A stretch of 64,000 nt of DNA from Tolypothrix sp. FACHB-123 (GCF_014697075.1 NZ_JACJRE010000035.1:1-64000); one strand, 5' to 3'; counted from the first letter of the stretch, positions 1-9,496 are shown. Notes: generated by a model not told the origin, from the letters alone. A program made the numbers and translations.

Positions 1-2
1 AA

Positions 3-43
3 GGGGAATGAAGGGGCTGCCGACGGCAGCCCCTTCATTCCCC
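3..43. repeat. Strong perfect hairpin at window start
   Basis: Positions 3-21 are exactly complementary to positions 25-43, giving a 19-bp stem with a 3-base loop (gac). The stem is GC-rich, unlike the AT-rich sequence after it. It may be the terminator of a gene left of the window or one copy of a small palindromic repeat. No clear T-run follows on the plus strand, so a dispersed repeat is equally likely. Confidence 0.8.
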
Positions 44-70
44 CCTTAAAATGATTATCATTCTTGTTAA

Positions 71-442
71 TGGAATAGTTTATTTTCTGGAAGTCCCTTA
101 CATCAAATTGCTGTCACGGTAATTACAGTTCAAGAACTTTTTAACGGCTGGATTGGTAAAATTAATGAGCCGTCTTCAGTGCATAATCTTCCCGCACTCT
201 ACTCAAAGCTGTGGACAACCGTCAAATATCTGCAAACAGTTGAGATCCTAGATTTCACACCAGAAGCTGATAAATGTCTCAAACAATTGCTGAAAGAGAA
301 TCCTCCTCTGCGGAAAAATCGATTGCAAAAAGATATGCGAATAGCTGCAATCGCATTATCTCTTAATGCCACAGTTGTTACCCGTAACCAACGAGATTTT
401 GCTTTAGTACCCAGATTAGCGATCATAGATTGGACGCTGTAA
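71..442 (+). pseudogene. Truncated PIN-domain (VapC-like) toxin
   Basis: The open frame runs from just after a stop codon at 68-70 to the stop at 440-442, with no good ATG; a GTG at 179 would remove half the domain. The translation from about position 107 reads as the body of a PIN ribonuclease: a beta strand followed by VQELFNGW with the conserved Glu, then KDMRIAAIAL with an Asp, then VVTRNQRDF with another Asp, and the usual ending IIDW. The N-terminal segment with the first catalytic Asp is missing, so the metal site is incomplete. PIN proteins of this type are toxins of type II toxin-antitoxin pairs; no antitoxin gene is visible in the 70 bases upstream. I read it as a decayed remnant, though a partner or the missing 5' part could lie left of the window. 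Confidence 0.65.
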
Positions 443-465
443 TCAGGCTTCTCAATTAAACCTAA

Positions 466-502
466 ATAAAAAAATTCCCACCCAAGCATAAACTTGGATG
501 GG
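466..502 (-). terminator. Rho-independent terminator of dnaK
   Basis: On the minus strand, 40 bases after the dnaK stop, a 10-bp stem (493-502 with 477-486, one mismatch) and a 6-base loop are followed by a run of T residues (forward strand a-run at 467-474). This is a standard intrinsic terminator. Confidence 0.75.
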
Positions 503-543
503 TAATAGGGGGTAAGGATGCGATCGCATCCTCAACCACGAAA

Positions 544-2448
544 TTACTTAGTTTCAGTGAAGTCAGCATCAATGACATCATCACCACCACCAGAAGGAGG
601 AGTGGGGCCGCCATCACCAGCACCAGGCGCACCAGGCGCACCACCGCCAGCTTGTTGATAGATGTTGCTACCGACTGCGAATAGTGCTTGTTGCAATTCT
701 GGTGTCAGCTTCTTAATTAGCTCATCATCTTCTTTGGCTACAGCGTCGCGGAGGTCTTTCACCAAACCTTCAACTTTGGTTTTGTCAGCCGCAGGAACTT
801 TATCACCTAATTCTTGCAACTGCTTCTCTGCTTGGTAAGCCAAGGAATCAGCTTGGTTCTTGCGTTCAATCTTCTCGCGACGTTCCTTATCAGAAGAAGC
901 GTTTTGTTCAGCTTCTCTCACCATGCGATCAACATCGTTTTTATCTAATGTTGAAGCACCAGTGATACTGATGGATTGTTCCTTACCAGTACCTTTGTCT
1001 TTTGCAGTAACGTTGAGAATACCGTTAGCGTCGATGTCAAAGATAACTTCAATTTGAGGAACACCCCGTGGTGCTGAAGGAATACCATCTAAGCGGAAGG
1101 TTCCCAGACTCTTGTTATCGTTAGCAAATTCCCGTTCACCTTGGAGAACGTGGATTTCTACATTGCTTTGACCGTCTACTGCTGTGGAGAAGACTTCTGA
1201 TTTCTTGGTAGGAATTGTGGTGTTACGAGGAATAATCTTGGTCATCACACCACCCAAGGTTTCTACACCCAGAGACAATGGTGTTACGTCTAACAACAAG
1301 ATACCAGTAACATCACCAGCCAATACCCCTGCTTGAATAGCAGCACCAACAGCTACCACTTCATCAGGGTTCACGGTTTGGTTAGGATCTCTACCTAACA
1401 ACCGCTTCACTAACTGTTGTACTGCGGGAATCCGGGTAGAACCGCCCACGAGTACCACTTCATCGATATTGTCTTTGGTTAGCTTGGCGTCTCTGAGAGC
1501 GTTTTCTACAGGGATGCGGGAACGGTCGATTAGGTCAGAGCAGAGTTCTTCAAACTGAGCACGGGTGAGGGTTGTATCCAGGTGCTTAGGCCCGTCTTGG
1601 GTAGCGGTGATAAATGGTAAGTTAATTTCCGCTTGGGTAACGCTGGAAAGCTCAATTTTGGCTTTTTCTGCGGCTTCAGTTAAACGCTGTAAGGCTTGTC
1701 TATCTTTGCGTAAATCAATACCTTCTTCTTTGCGGAACTGTTCTGCTAAGAAGTCAACAATTTTCTTATCGAAGTCGTCACCACCTAAATGGGTATCACC
1801 AGATGTAGCTAGTACTTCAAATACGCCGTCACCAACTTCTAAGACAGATACGTCGAAGGTACCGCCACCAAGGTCAAATACGAGGATGGTTTCGTTACTC
1901 TTCTTGTCAAATCCGTAGGCGAGAGAAGCGGCTGTCGGCTCGTTGATAATCCGCAGAACTTCAATACCAGCAATCTTACCAGCGTCTTTTGTAGCTTGGC
2001 GCTGAGAGTCGTTGAAATAAGCCGGAACAGTAATTACAGCTTGTGTAACAGTTTCGCCCAAATATTTACTAGCGTCTTCAACTAGTTTGCGCAGAACCTT
2101 AGCAGAAATTTCTTCAGGAGCAAATTGTTTACCAGCTCCAGGAGAGTCTACCTTAACGTTACCGCTACTGCTGAGTACTTTATAGGAAACTTCTGTCGCT
2201 TCGTTTGTTACTTCATCGAAGCGACGACCGATAAAGCGCTTCACAGAGTAGAAAGTATTTTCTGGGTTCATCACCGCTTGACGCTTAGCGATTTGCCCTA
2301 CCAAAGTATCACCATTTTTCGCAAATGCTACAACAGATGGTGTTGTCCGAAAACCCTCTGCGTTAGCAATAACTGTGGGTTTACCACCTTCCATGACTGC
2401 TACGCAGGAGTTTGTTGTACCTAAGTCTATTCCAACTACCTTTGCCAT
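544..2448 (-). CDS. dnaK: Chaperone DnaK (Hsp70, DnaK2 type)
   Basis: ATP-dependent Hsp70 chaperone of the cytoplasm, which works with DnaJ and GrpE in folding and stress protection. The 634-residue product starts [14 protein letters not shown] (phosphate-binding loop at residues 8-14), has the actin-like ATPase domain to about residue 380, a substrate-binding beta domain at about 390-500, a helical lid, and a Gly/Pro-rich tail ending [12 protein letters not shown]. Cyanobacteria usually carry three DnaK paralogues; full length, the EEVD-like acidic end and overall similarity to Synechocystis DnaK2 from memory suggest the major, essential one. ATG start with a CGGAG-like site upstream. No dnaJ or grpE is adjacent and I see no CIRCE operator upstream. 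Confidence 0.98.
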   Translation of the reverse strand: MAKVVGIDLGTTNSCVAVMEGGKPTVIANAEGFRTTPSVVAFAKNGDTLVGQIAKRQAVMNPENTFYSVKRFIGRRFDEVTNEATEVSYKVLSSSGNVKVDSPGAGKQFAPEEISAKVLRKLVEDASKYLGETVTQAVITVPAYFNDSQRQATKDAGKIAGIEVLRIINEPTAASLAYGFDKKSNETILVFDLGGGTFDVSVLEVGDGVFEVLATSGDTHLGGDDFDKKIVDFLAEQFRKEEGIDLRKDRQALQRLTEAAEKAKIELSSVTQAEINLPFITATQDGPKHLDTTLTRAQFEELCSDLIDRSRIPVENALRDAKLTKDNIDEVVLVGGSTRIPAVQQLVKRLLGRDPNQTVNPDEVVAVGAAIQAGVLAGDVTGILLLDVTPLSLGVETLGGVMTKIIPRNTTIPTKKSEVFSTAVDGQSNVEIHVLQGEREFANDNKSLGTFRLDGIPSAPRGVPQIEVIFDIDANGILNVTAKDKGTGKEQSISITGASTLDKNDVDRMVREAEQNASSDKERREKIERKNQADSLAYQAEKQLQELGDKVPAADKTKVEGLVKDLRDAVAKEDDELIKKLTPELQQALFAVGSNIYQQAGGGAPGAPGAGDGGPTPPSGGGDDVIDADFTETK

Positions 2449-2926
2449 TTTAACTGCTGGCTCCGTATAACTACAAATGAATGAGATTTATTAAGGTCTA
2501 AATTTTTGAACCAACTGTGTTGATTAATGCAGCCAGTTCAGCATGAATACCTTTGGTGGGGTTTTTTGGGGCATGAGACCCAATACTATGCTGATATATA
2601 TACTGAGCTTATGTAGTCAGTTCATTAAAGGGGGTTTCCCGAACCTGTTAAGGGACGGTTCAACTTGACGATGCATTGAGTTGGCTCATGGATTAATTCG
2701 CTTGCACACTGTACTAATGTATGAGAATTAATACTTTCAGGAATTGGGGCGAACCGTAAAATCAAAGTGGGGTTTGCCGTCTTTATAATGTTTGTCAGTA
2801 GTCAGTGGTCAGTGGTCAGTAGTGGATAAGTCAATGGTAAATAGTCATTTGTCATTGATCATTGGTCATTTGTGATTAGTTTTCCTTGTCGATTCTATTC
2901 ACTCACTGTGGGTGGGGAAAAATTGT
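2449..2926. other. Intergenic region between dnaK and ADP-ribosylglycohydrolase
   Basis: About 480 bases between divergent genes, so it should hold the dnaK promoter. I find no CIRCE inverted repeat. The right half carries the heptamer repeats listed separately; the rest holds nothing I can name. Confidence 0.6.
2794..2879. repeat. Short tandem heptamer repeats (GGTCAGT / GTCATTG families)
   Basis: About four degenerate copies of a GTCAGTG/A heptamer are followed by several copies of a GTCATTT/G heptamer. These short tandemly repeated repetitive sequences are common between genes in heterocystous cyanobacteria. Confidence 0.8.
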
Positions 2927-3919
2927 ATGCGTCGTGCTTCTGGATGTTTATTTGGGCTGGCTCTTGGTGATGCATTGGGTGCTGTGACAGAATTTCTGAG
3001 CGTTGCAGAAATCTGTCGTCGCTTTCCGCCTAATGGGCCGCAAGTACCAGAAAGTAATCCAGCACTAGTGACTGACGATACGCAAATGACTTTAGCTGTA
3101 GCGCAGGCTTTGATAGAGACTTCCTCAGTCAACTGGAATGCAACTAATTTGGAAGCAGCGCTCACACATAACTTTGTTGAGTGGTTAAATAGTCCAGATA
3201 ATAATCGTGCGCCTGGTATGACTTGCTTGGGGGCTTGTGAAGCTTTAGCAACTGGGATACCTTGGCAGGCAGCAACTAGGGTAAATTCTAAAGGTTGTGG
3301 TGCCAATATGCGGGTTGCGCCTGTGGGTTTGTTGCGATTAGATGGAACAACTCGTGCAGCTATTTCCCAATTTCAAGCTGCATTAACACATGGTCATCCT
3401 ACAGCTTTGGCGGCTTCTAATTTAACCGCAACTGCGATCGCAGATCTGATCAGTGGTGGCGATCCCCAAGGTTTACCTTCCCGGCTCTACAACTATGCCC
3501 AGAGTCAGCGCTTAGTTTATCATCATGATTGGCTAGGTTCGCTTTGGCAACGTTCCTACATCAATACACCAGAGGAATTTATTAGTCGTGGCTGGGATGA
3601 ATGTCTCGCTGTACTCGATCGCCTCAACAATGCATTAGCTAATCCCAACCGCGAAGCCGATCCTTGTTTAGCGACAGGCGATGGTTGGGTAGCAGAAGAA
3701 GCATTTGCTACAGGTTTATTATGCTTTTTACTATTTCCCGAAGAACCATTAACTGCACTACGACGTGCAGCAGTCACAGCAGGTGATTCTGATTCAATTG
3801 CTTGTTTAACAGGGGCGTTTGCTGGCGCTTATTTAGGTATGGCTGCTTGGCCGGAAGATTGGGTAACTCGTATTGAATACCGCGATCGACTCACAACAAT
3901 AGGTAAACTTTGGGATTGA
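2927..3919 (+). CDS. ADP-ribosylglycohydrolase family protein
   Basis: The 330-residue product belongs to the ADP-ribosylglycohydrolase (DraG/ARH) family, which removes ADP-ribose from proteins or small molecules using two Mg or Mn ions. Visible family motifs are GLALGDALG near residues 10-18, the first metal motif TDDTQ at about 49-53, and the C-terminal metal motif AGDSDSIA near 285-292 followed by Gly-rich helices. I chose the ATG at 2927; an in-frame GTG at 2912 would add five residues (MGKNC) and is less likely, because the GGTGGGGA stretch that could act as ribosome binding site overlaps it. Substrate unknown: it could reverse ADP-ribosylation of a protein, RNA or nucleic acid. Cyanobacterial nitrogenase is not known to be controlled by the DraT/DraG switch in the way it is in purple bacteria. 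Confidence 0.9.
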   Translation: MRRASGCLFGLALGDALGAVTEFLSVAEICRRFPPNGPQVPESNPALVTDDTQMTLAVAQALIETSSVNWNATNLEAALTHNFVEWLNSPDNNRAPGMTCLGACEALATGIPWQAATRVNSKGCGANMRVAPVGLLRLDGTTRAAISQFQAALTHGHPTALAASNLTATAIADLISGGDPQGLPSRLYNYAQSQRLVYHHDWLGSLWQRSYINTPEEFISRGWDECLAVLDRLNNALANPNREADPCLATGDGWVAEEAFATGLLCFLLFPEEPLTALRRAAVTAGDSDSIACLTGAFAGAYLGMAAWPEDWVTRIEYRDRLTTIGKLWD

Positions 3920-3990
3920 ATTTTTTTGCTGCCAATTTAACAGCGTAAAAGCGGTAAAATCGCAAAAGCGCAAATTTTAGCCCAGCCAGA

Positions 3991-4824
3991 GTGAAAACTG
4001 ACAGCATCTTTTATCGCCTTTTTCAAGAACTACCAGAAATTTTTTTTGAATTAATTGGTAACTCTCCCGACAATGCAGAGGCTTATCAATTTTCCTCTGT
4101 GGAAATTAAGCAGACTGCATTTCGGATTGATGGTGTTTTTCTTCCAATCCAAGGAGAACAGAATCCGATTTACTTTGTGGAAGTTCAATTTCAACCTGAC
4201 GCAGAAATTTATTCGCGCCTAGTTTCGGAAATTTATTTATACCTACGTCAAAACCAACCGAAAAATTCTTGGCGGGGAGTAGTCATTTATCCAACGCGAA
4301 GTCTAGATATATCAGATATCAATAATTACAGTGAATTATTCACCAGTCAGCGTATCAGTCGGATCTATCTGGATGAATTAGGTGAAATAGCATCATTACC
4401 AGTTGGTATTGCTACTATTAAATTAGTTCTGGAAGATAAAGATACAGCAATTGTAAGTGCTAGGGAATTAATCAACAGAACCCAACAGGAAATTAACACC
4501 GGATCAAAACAGCGACAGTTACTAGAATTGATAGAGACAATCTTAGTTTATAAGTTTCCTACTATGAGTCGAGAGGAGATAGAAGGTATGTTTGGTTTAA
4601 GTGAGTTGAAGCAGACAAGAGTTTATCAAGAAGCGCAAGAAGAAGGTAGACAAAGAGGTATTGAGGAAGGTAGACAAAGAGGTATTGCAGAAGCGAATTT
4701 AAATGCTATCTCTGGAATGCTAATGTTAGGTTTGACAATTGAACAAATTGCCCAAGCTTTGAATTTGGATATTGAACAAGTGAGAAATGCTGCACAACTA
4801 GCAAAAACTCAGAATGATAGATAA
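3991..4824 (+). CDS. DUF2887 / Rpn-type PD-(D/E)XK nuclease-like protein
   Basis: A 277-residue protein of the cyanobacterial DUF2887 group, related to the Rpn (PDDEXK, recombination-promoting nuclease) superfamily. The N-terminal half has the pattern FRIDGVF ... YFVEVQFQ, with an Asp and a Glu-x-Gln placed like a PD-(D/E)XK core. The C-terminal third has tandem EEGRQRGI repeats (about residues 210-230) and a short helical end. Such proteins occur in many copies in filamentous cyanobacteria and are thought to be remnants of, or passengers on, mobile elements. Start is GTG at 3991 (MKTDSIFYRLFQE), which matches the usual beginning of the family. No transposase or terminal repeat is recognisable around it. 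Confidence 0.85.
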   Translation: MKTDSIFYRLFQELPEIFFELIGNSPDNAEAYQFSSVEIKQTAFRIDGVFLPIQGEQNPIYFVEVQFQPDAEIYSRLVSEIYLYLRQNQPKNSWRGVVIYPTRSLDISDINNYSELFTSQRISRIYLDELGEIASLPVGIATIKLVLEDKDTAIVSARELINRTQQEINTGSKQRQLLELIETILVYKFPTMSREEIEGMFGLSELKQTRVYQEAQEEGRQRGIEEGRQRGIAEANLNAISGMLMLGLTIEQIAQALNLDIEQVRNAAQLAKTQNDR

Positions 4825-4985
4825 CTGATCGTCGTTAAAATCTCTGACTAGACTTATACAACAAGGAAAATTATTACCCTCACAGCACTAAGTGTGATGT
4901 GACTAAAATTATCGAAAATTTAGCGATCGCTCAATCAGTCTTTTAATTAAGAAATATCAATAATTTGAAATTTTGGATTATTTAT

Positions 4986-6041
4986 ATGCTTACTCTTTCT
5001 CCTAGCCTACAAGCTAGACTTTCTCAACCTCTGAAAATTGGCTCGTTTACAGTCAACAGCCGAGTTTTACAATCACCTTTATCTGGAGTCACAGATTTGG
5101 TATTTCGCCGTTTGGTACGTCGCTACGCGCCAGATTCGATGATGTACACGGAAATGGTAAATGCTACGGGGTTGCACTATGTGAAACAGTTACCGAAAAT
5201 TATGGAGGTAGACCCCAAGGAACGACCAATTAGCATACAGTTATTTGACTGTCGCCCAGATTTTTTAGCAGAAGCCGCAGTCAAAGCTGTCGCTGAGGGT
5301 GCGGATACTGTTGATATTAATATGGGTTGTCCAGTTAATAAAATTACCAAAAATGGCGGTGGTTCTTCGCTGTTACGTCAGCCAGAAGTTGCAGAAGCAA
5401 TTGTGCGGGAAGTGGTAAAGGCTGTTGATGTCCCTGTAACAGTTAAAACCCGTATTGGCTGGAATGATAAAGAAATTACCATTCTTGATTTTGCCAAGCG
5501 AATGGAAGATGCTGGCGCAAAAATGATCACTGTCCACGGACGCACTCGTGCCCAAGGATACAATGGTAATGCACGTTGGGAATGGATTGCCCGTGTAAAG
5601 GAAGTACTTTCTATTCCAGTGATTGGAAACGGGGATATATTCTCTGTAGAAGCGGCGGTGAAATGTTTAGAACAAACCGGTGCTGATGGGGTAATGTGTT
5701 CTCGCGGAACTTTAGGTTATCCGTTTTTGGTGGGAGAAGTCGATCATTTCTTGAAAACTGGAGAACTGTTAACGCCACCTACTCCGATTCAGCGTTTAGA
5801 ATGTGCCAGAGATCATTTACAAGCCTTGTGGGAATATAAAGGCGATCGCGGTGTTCGTCAAGCCCGTAAACACATGACTTGGTACGCTAAAGGTTTTGTC
5901 GGTGCTGCTGATTTACGGGGACAGTTAAGTTTAGTGGAAAATGTTAATCAAGGTTTAGATTTAATCGATCGCGCCATTGAACAATTGACTAAGGGTTATG
6001 AACCGGAAGTAGATACAGAATCTAACTTTGCTATAGCCTAA
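4986..6041 (+). CDS. dusB: tRNA-dihydrouridine synthase (DusB-like)
   Basis: FMN enzyme that reduces specific uridines in the tRNA D-loop to dihydrouridine with NADPH. The 351-residue TIM barrel shows SPLSGVTDLVFR (residues 30-41), the VDINMGCPVNKI active-site strand with catalytic Cys115, the KTRIGW strand, the VHGRTRAQGYNG loop with its phosphate-binding residues, and IGNGDI. I chose the ATG at 4986; an in-frame TTG at 4965 would add seven residues with no support. It lies just upstream of the glutaminase gene, with only 35 bases between them, so co-transcription is possible. The exact uridine position cannot be read from sequence; the dusB symbol follows the NifR3/DusB-type length and motifs. 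Confidence 0.92.
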   Translation: MLTLSPSLQARLSQPLKIGSFTVNSRVLQSPLSGVTDLVFRRLVRRYAPDSMMYTEMVNATGLHYVKQLPKIMEVDPKERPISIQLFDCRPDFLAEAAVKAVAEGADTVDINMGCPVNKITKNGGGSSLLRQPEVAEAIVREVVKAVDVPVTVKTRIGWNDKEITILDFAKRMEDAGAKMITVHGRTRAQGYNGNARWEWIARVKEVLSIPVIGNGDIFSVEAAVKCLEQTGADGVMCSRGTLGYPFLVGEVDHFLKTGELLTPPTPIQRLECARDHLQALWEYKGDRGVRQARKHMTWYAKGFVGAADLRGQLSLVENVNQGLDLIDRAIEQLTKGYEPEVDTESNFAIA

Positions 6042-6076
6042 AGTTCATAGTCAATCATTTTGAATCTGTACTAATT

Positions 6077-6991
6077 TTGACAAGACTTTCAGGAATAAAC
6101 ACTACAGCATTATCAACTTGGGTAGAGCAAGCTAAATCCCATGTTCATCGCGGACGAGTAGCCGATCGCACTCCGCGATTAAACATGGCTAATCCTTATT
6201 GGTTTGCGGTTCACATCTGTTGTGTTACCGGACAAAATTACAGCGTTGGCGATACAGATTATGTATTCCCACTCATGAGTGTAGTTAAAGCGTTTTCGCT
6301 ACTCTATCTGCTAGAAACTTTCGGCGCAGAGAAGGTTTTGCAATGGGTAGGCGTTGAACCATCACAAGCACCGTTTAATTCCCTAGATCAATTAATTGCC
6401 GATCGCGGTTACCCCCGCAATCCGATGATTAACAGTGGCGCTATTACTTTAGCTGCTAAATTACCAGGCGATAATGCTAGCGATCGCACTCAGCGTTTTT
6501 GTCAATGGCTAAATCAATTAGCAGGTTGTCAGCTAAAGTTAGATGAATTAATGCTAGCTTCAGTTCGCTTAACACGTTCGCCAGCTAATCAAGCGATCGC
6601 TAATTATCTCGCCCAAAGCCAACATATTGAGCTTCCAGAAATATCACTTGACACATACGAACAAATATGCTGCTTGTCGGGAAAGGTAGAAGACTTAGCT
6701 TTAATTGGCAAACTCTTAGCAGTGAGAGATGGGATAATATCACCAAAAAACCGTCGAATTGTTAATGCTGTAATGTTAACCTGCGGATTGTATGAAGCAT
6801 CTGCTGAGTTTGCTGTCAGAATCGGTCTACCGATGAAATCAGGCATAAGTGGTGGACTGTTAGCAATAATACCAGGCGCAGGAGCGATCGCTTGTTACAG
6901 CCCTGCCTTAGATACAGTGGGAAATCCAGTAGCAGGGTTAGCATTTGTCGAAACTTTAGCACAGCAGCTAGAGTTGAGTATTTTTGGATGA
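6077..6991 (+). CDS. glsA: Glutaminase A
   Basis: Converts L-glutamine to L-glutamate and ammonia; serine-dependent beta-lactamase-like fold. The 304-residue length is normal for the family. Visible are the catalytic SVVK (S68-K71), NPMINSGAI (115-123), a YEQICCLSGK stretch matching the family's catalytic Tyr region, MLTCGLY, and the C-terminal GLPMKSGISGGLLAIIP. Start is TTG at 6077, since no ATG or GTG lies between the previous stop and the conserved N-terminus; that codon choice may lower expression. It follows dusB closely and ends before a clear hairpin at 7055-7074. Confidence 0.93.
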   Translation: MTRLSGINTTALSTWVEQAKSHVHRGRVADRTPRLNMANPYWFAVHICCVTGQNYSVGDTDYVFPLMSVVKAFSLLYLLETFGAEKVLQWVGVEPSQAPFNSLDQLIADRGYPRNPMINSGAITLAAKLPGDNASDRTQRFCQWLNQLAGCQLKLDELMLASVRLTRSPANQAIANYLAQSQHIELPEISLDTYEQICCLSGKVEDLALIGKLLAVRDGIISPKNRRIVNAVMLTCGLYEASAEFAVRIGLPMKSGISGGLLAIIPGAGAIACYSPALDTVGNPVAGLAFVETLAQQLELSIFG

Positions 6992-7054
6992 ACACAAATA
7001 TCAACCAGAGGATGCAGTTGTTTAAAGTTAAGACCAGTAGTTTTTTTAATTATC

Positions 7055-7080
7055 AAGCCTGCCAAAGCAGGCTTTGTTAA
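7055..7080 (+). terminator. Terminator-like hairpin after glsA
   Basis: A perfect 8-bp stem (aagcctgc / gcaggctt at 7055-7062 and 7067-7074) with a 4-base loop is followed by tgtta. The tail is only weakly T-rich. It could serve both glsA and the converging lipoprotein gene. Confidence 0.6.
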
Positions 7081-7139
7081 ATTAGCAGCACCTTTATAGG
7101 TTAACGGCGGAATTTCGGACGTAGCGAGAGATATCCCCC

Positions 7140-8879
7140 TTAATTAGATACAGGAGGCTCAACAATTTCTGGTGTTGTAGGCGCAACACTCGGTGATGTT
7201 TGAGGTGTAGGGCGTGGACGACGCTGAAAATATTTGCTTAATCGCGTTTTTAAAGGCTGTTCTACCTCTGGCTGTGGTGTTTCTGTAACAGTCGGTGTTG
7301 GTGTCGCTTCTGGCTGTGGTGTTTCTGTGACAGTCGGCGTTGGTGTTACTACTGGTTGCGGTGTTTCTGTAACAGTCGGTGTTGGTGTCGCTTCTGGCTG
7401 TGGTGTTTCTGTAACAGTCGGTGTTGGTGTTACTACTGGTTGCGGTGTTTCTGTAACAGTCGGCGTTGGTGTCGCTTCTGGCTGTGGTGTTTCTGTAACA
7501 GTCGGTGTTGGTGTTACTACTGGTTGTGGTGTTTCTGTAACAGTCGGCGTTGGTGTCGCTTCTGGCTGTGGCGATGCTGTCACAGTTGGTGTTGGTATTA
7601 CCTGTGGTTGCGTTGGCGAAACACTAGGGGATGGAGTAGCTACAGGACGAGGACGACGCTGGAAATATGCCCCAGATTTTGGTTTTTCTGGTGACTGAGT
7701 AGCCTCAGGAGTTGGCGTTACCTCTGGTTGTGGTTCTATTGTCGGTTCTGGCTGTTTCGATTCAGTTGGCTGAGTTATCGGGGTTTCTGGAACCTCAACT
7801 TCTGGAGTTGGCTGTGGTTCGGGTGTGGCTTTAGGTGTAGGTGTAGGTTCTGGGACTTTAGCAGTATAATTCGGGTCTACAATGCCACGTACCTGATCCG
7901 CTGTCAGTTCCCCTTTGACAATTCTCGAAAGTGTATCTTTACCATTGGGCTGGTAGTTAATTATTCCAACTGTGGTATTAAAGACATTTTTGACAGGATT
8001 ACCCTGATTATCGAGAAATTCCAGTTTTACCCAATTTTTACCAGGTTTAAAGCCATTGAGATAAACAGCTTGCCAACGATCTAAAACGAAGCTTTCACCA
8101 TTAATCGTGCAGCGAATCCGCCAATCACTGAGATCATCCTTGGAGTTGTCTTGCGCTAAGAGGTGCAGCGGGGCATTAGTGAGGTAAAAATCCAGTAGGA
8201 TAGGTTCTGCCCCATAGTCGCCTTTAGGACGGCTGTAGGTTAACAGAGGTAGAGATGGATCGGGGTTGTTATCTTCAGTTTTGGTAACAATATGAAATTG
8301 TGTCTGGGCATAAGCACCCTCATTTTTAAAACTCTCATGCCAAGGGCGCGAAGCAAAGACACGCAAAGTATGAGTCCCTGGAGCTAAGTCTGAAAACACC
8401 AGGGGCTGATTTAAATCATAAACAGGTGTATAAGGTTGATTATCAAGAATTACATGCAGATGAGGCCCTAATTCCAGTTCAGGGTTCTTAAATATGGGTA
8501 GATCCTTTACTTGAAAGCGGACTGTAACTTTATTTTCTGGTAGAACTTCCTCAGGTTGGGGTGTAATTATTGCCACCTGTGGCTGATAGCCTTCCAAGGC
8601 TGGGCGAAGTTCTTGGATTGTCGTTGGTGGGGAAACTTCCGCAAACTCTTTGGCAATCTGTTGTGACTTGTCTGTATAACCAAAAGACACATCTTGGCTG
8701 GCAGCTTTTTCGCCACAGCTAGCCAAACTCAAGACTATTAACAATGTCATCAGCCATCTTACAACTGCGAATCTCCTCGTGAGGAGATTCTCTAAAACTT
8801 TTTTGTGCCAAGAGTTCATGCCTTCTACCGAGCGATCGTCTTCAACAACTGCCAAATTATTTTGGCTCAAACTGTCCAT
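7140..8879 (-). CDS. Lipoprotein with Pro/Thr-rich tandem repeat tail
   Basis: A 579-residue exported protein of unknown function. The N-terminus has a hydrophobic segment and lipobox (TLLIVLSLASC, Cys near residue 55), so it should be a lipid-anchored envelope protein. Residues about 70-340 form a globular region with Ig-like beta patterns (for example VIITPQPEEVLPENKVTVRFQV). From about 345 the chain is Pro/Thr/Glu rich, with eight 14-residue units PTPTVTETPQPEA or ...PQPVV, flanked on both sides by a related YFQRRPRP block. The signal peptide begins unusually late, so the real start may be the internal Met21 or a later codon; the start given is the longest frame. The tail probably spans periplasm or peptidoglycan, by analogy with other Pro-rich spacers. 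Confidence 0.75.
   Translation of the reverse strand: MDSLSQNNLAVVEDDRSVEGMNSWHKKVLENLLTRRFAVVRWLMTLLIVLSLASCGEKAASQDVSFGYTDKSQQIAKEFAEVSPPTTIQELRPALEGYQPQVAIITPQPEEVLPENKVTVRFQVKDLPIFKNPELELGPHLHVILDNQPYTPVYDLNQPLVFSDLAPGTHTLRVFASRPWHESFKNEGAYAQTQFHIVTKTEDNNPDPSLPLLTYSRPKGDYGAEPILLDFYLTNAPLHLLAQDNSKDDLSDWRIRCTINGESFVLDRWQAVYLNGFKPGKNWVKLEFLDNQGNPVKNVFNTTVGIINYQPNGKDTLSRIVKGELTADQVRGIVDPNYTAKVPEPTPTPKATPEPQPTPEVEVPETPITQPTESKQPEPTIEPQPEVTPTPEATQSPEKPKSGAYFQRRPRPVATPSPSVSPTQPQVIPTPTVTASPQPEATPTPTVTETPQPVVTPTPTVTETPQPEATPTPTVTETPQPVVTPTPTVTETPQPEATPTPTVTETPQPVVTPTPTVTETPQPEATPTPTVTETPQPEVEQPLKTRLSKYFQRRPRPTPQTSPSVAPTTPEIVEPPVSN
7263..7598 (-). repeat. Eight 42-bp coding tandem repeats (84-bp alternating order)
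   Basis: Eight units of 42 bp encode PTPTVT(E/A)(T/S)PQP followed alternately by EA or VV plus Thr, so the higher-order period is 84 bp. Copies are nearly identical at DNA level, pointing to recent expansion by slippage or unequal crossover. Confidence 0.9.
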
Positions 8880-9496
8880 AGGGAACTATAGCCCAAAAGG
8901 TGAGATCTGCTTTAATCAGCATAATTTTTACCGCCATACTACCGCCCTACTTATGTCAGTTGTCCTTGCTGACAAAGTTTTCAGCGATGAAAACCGTTTT
9001 TGTATTACTCGGATTTAGCTGCGGGAGAGATTTACACAAGTTCCTTATCTGCTGTGTCTACTTCCCCGTATTGAGCTTAATCAATAAATTTTTCGCCCAA
9101 GATTTTTGGAGACATAGCATGAAGATGTCATTTTTTTGACAGTTTTTTGCTAATCGTAATTTAAATCAGACTGTAACAAGGGTAACAGCCAGAATCCTTG
9201 CTGTACGGCAAAAACCTATAATGTTTACGAATTGTGTTCCTTTGTAAATTAAATGAATAATCTATTGACTTTTTGTCCATTGCTTTGAACTTCAAAGGCA
9301 GATTGGACAGTTATTTTGGTGATTTTGAATTATTGTTAAATTATCGCCAACAATGTACAAGTTAAGACTTTATAATTCAACAGAAACAAACTTCCACATC
9401 GGGTCTTCATCGCCCCCCAGAATTTTCTGGAGGATGCGGTAATGGTTAACTTTGTGGTTTCCTGATTCCTCATTCCTTATCTAGAGAGGAGGTCGA
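8880..9496. promoter_or_regulatory. psaA upstream region
   Basis: About 617 AT-rich bases lie between the divergent lipoprotein gene and psaA, and must contain the psaA promoter and leader. No coding frame is convincing. A pair of GTTAC-type elements on the minus strand around 9170-9190 resembles, but does not exactly match, the direct-repeat HLR1 site bound by RpaB in other cyanobacteria. Just before the gene is a strong ribosome binding site, GAGAGGAGGT (9484-9493), four bases from the ATG. Confidence 0.5.

Noticed and set aside
2449-2926. CIRCE heat-shock operator upstream of dnaK
   Set aside because: No TTAGCACTC-N9-GAGTGCTAA-like dyad could be found.
7234-7698. Plus-strand 154-codon frame opposite the lipoprotein repeat tail
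   Set aside because: Mirror of the Pro/Thr repeats, giving a monotonous Cys/Gly/Val chain; a shadow of the real gene.
8779-9139. Two short plus-strand frames upstream of psaA
   Set aside because: Overlap the lipoprotein start or the psaA leader, with no protein-like pattern.
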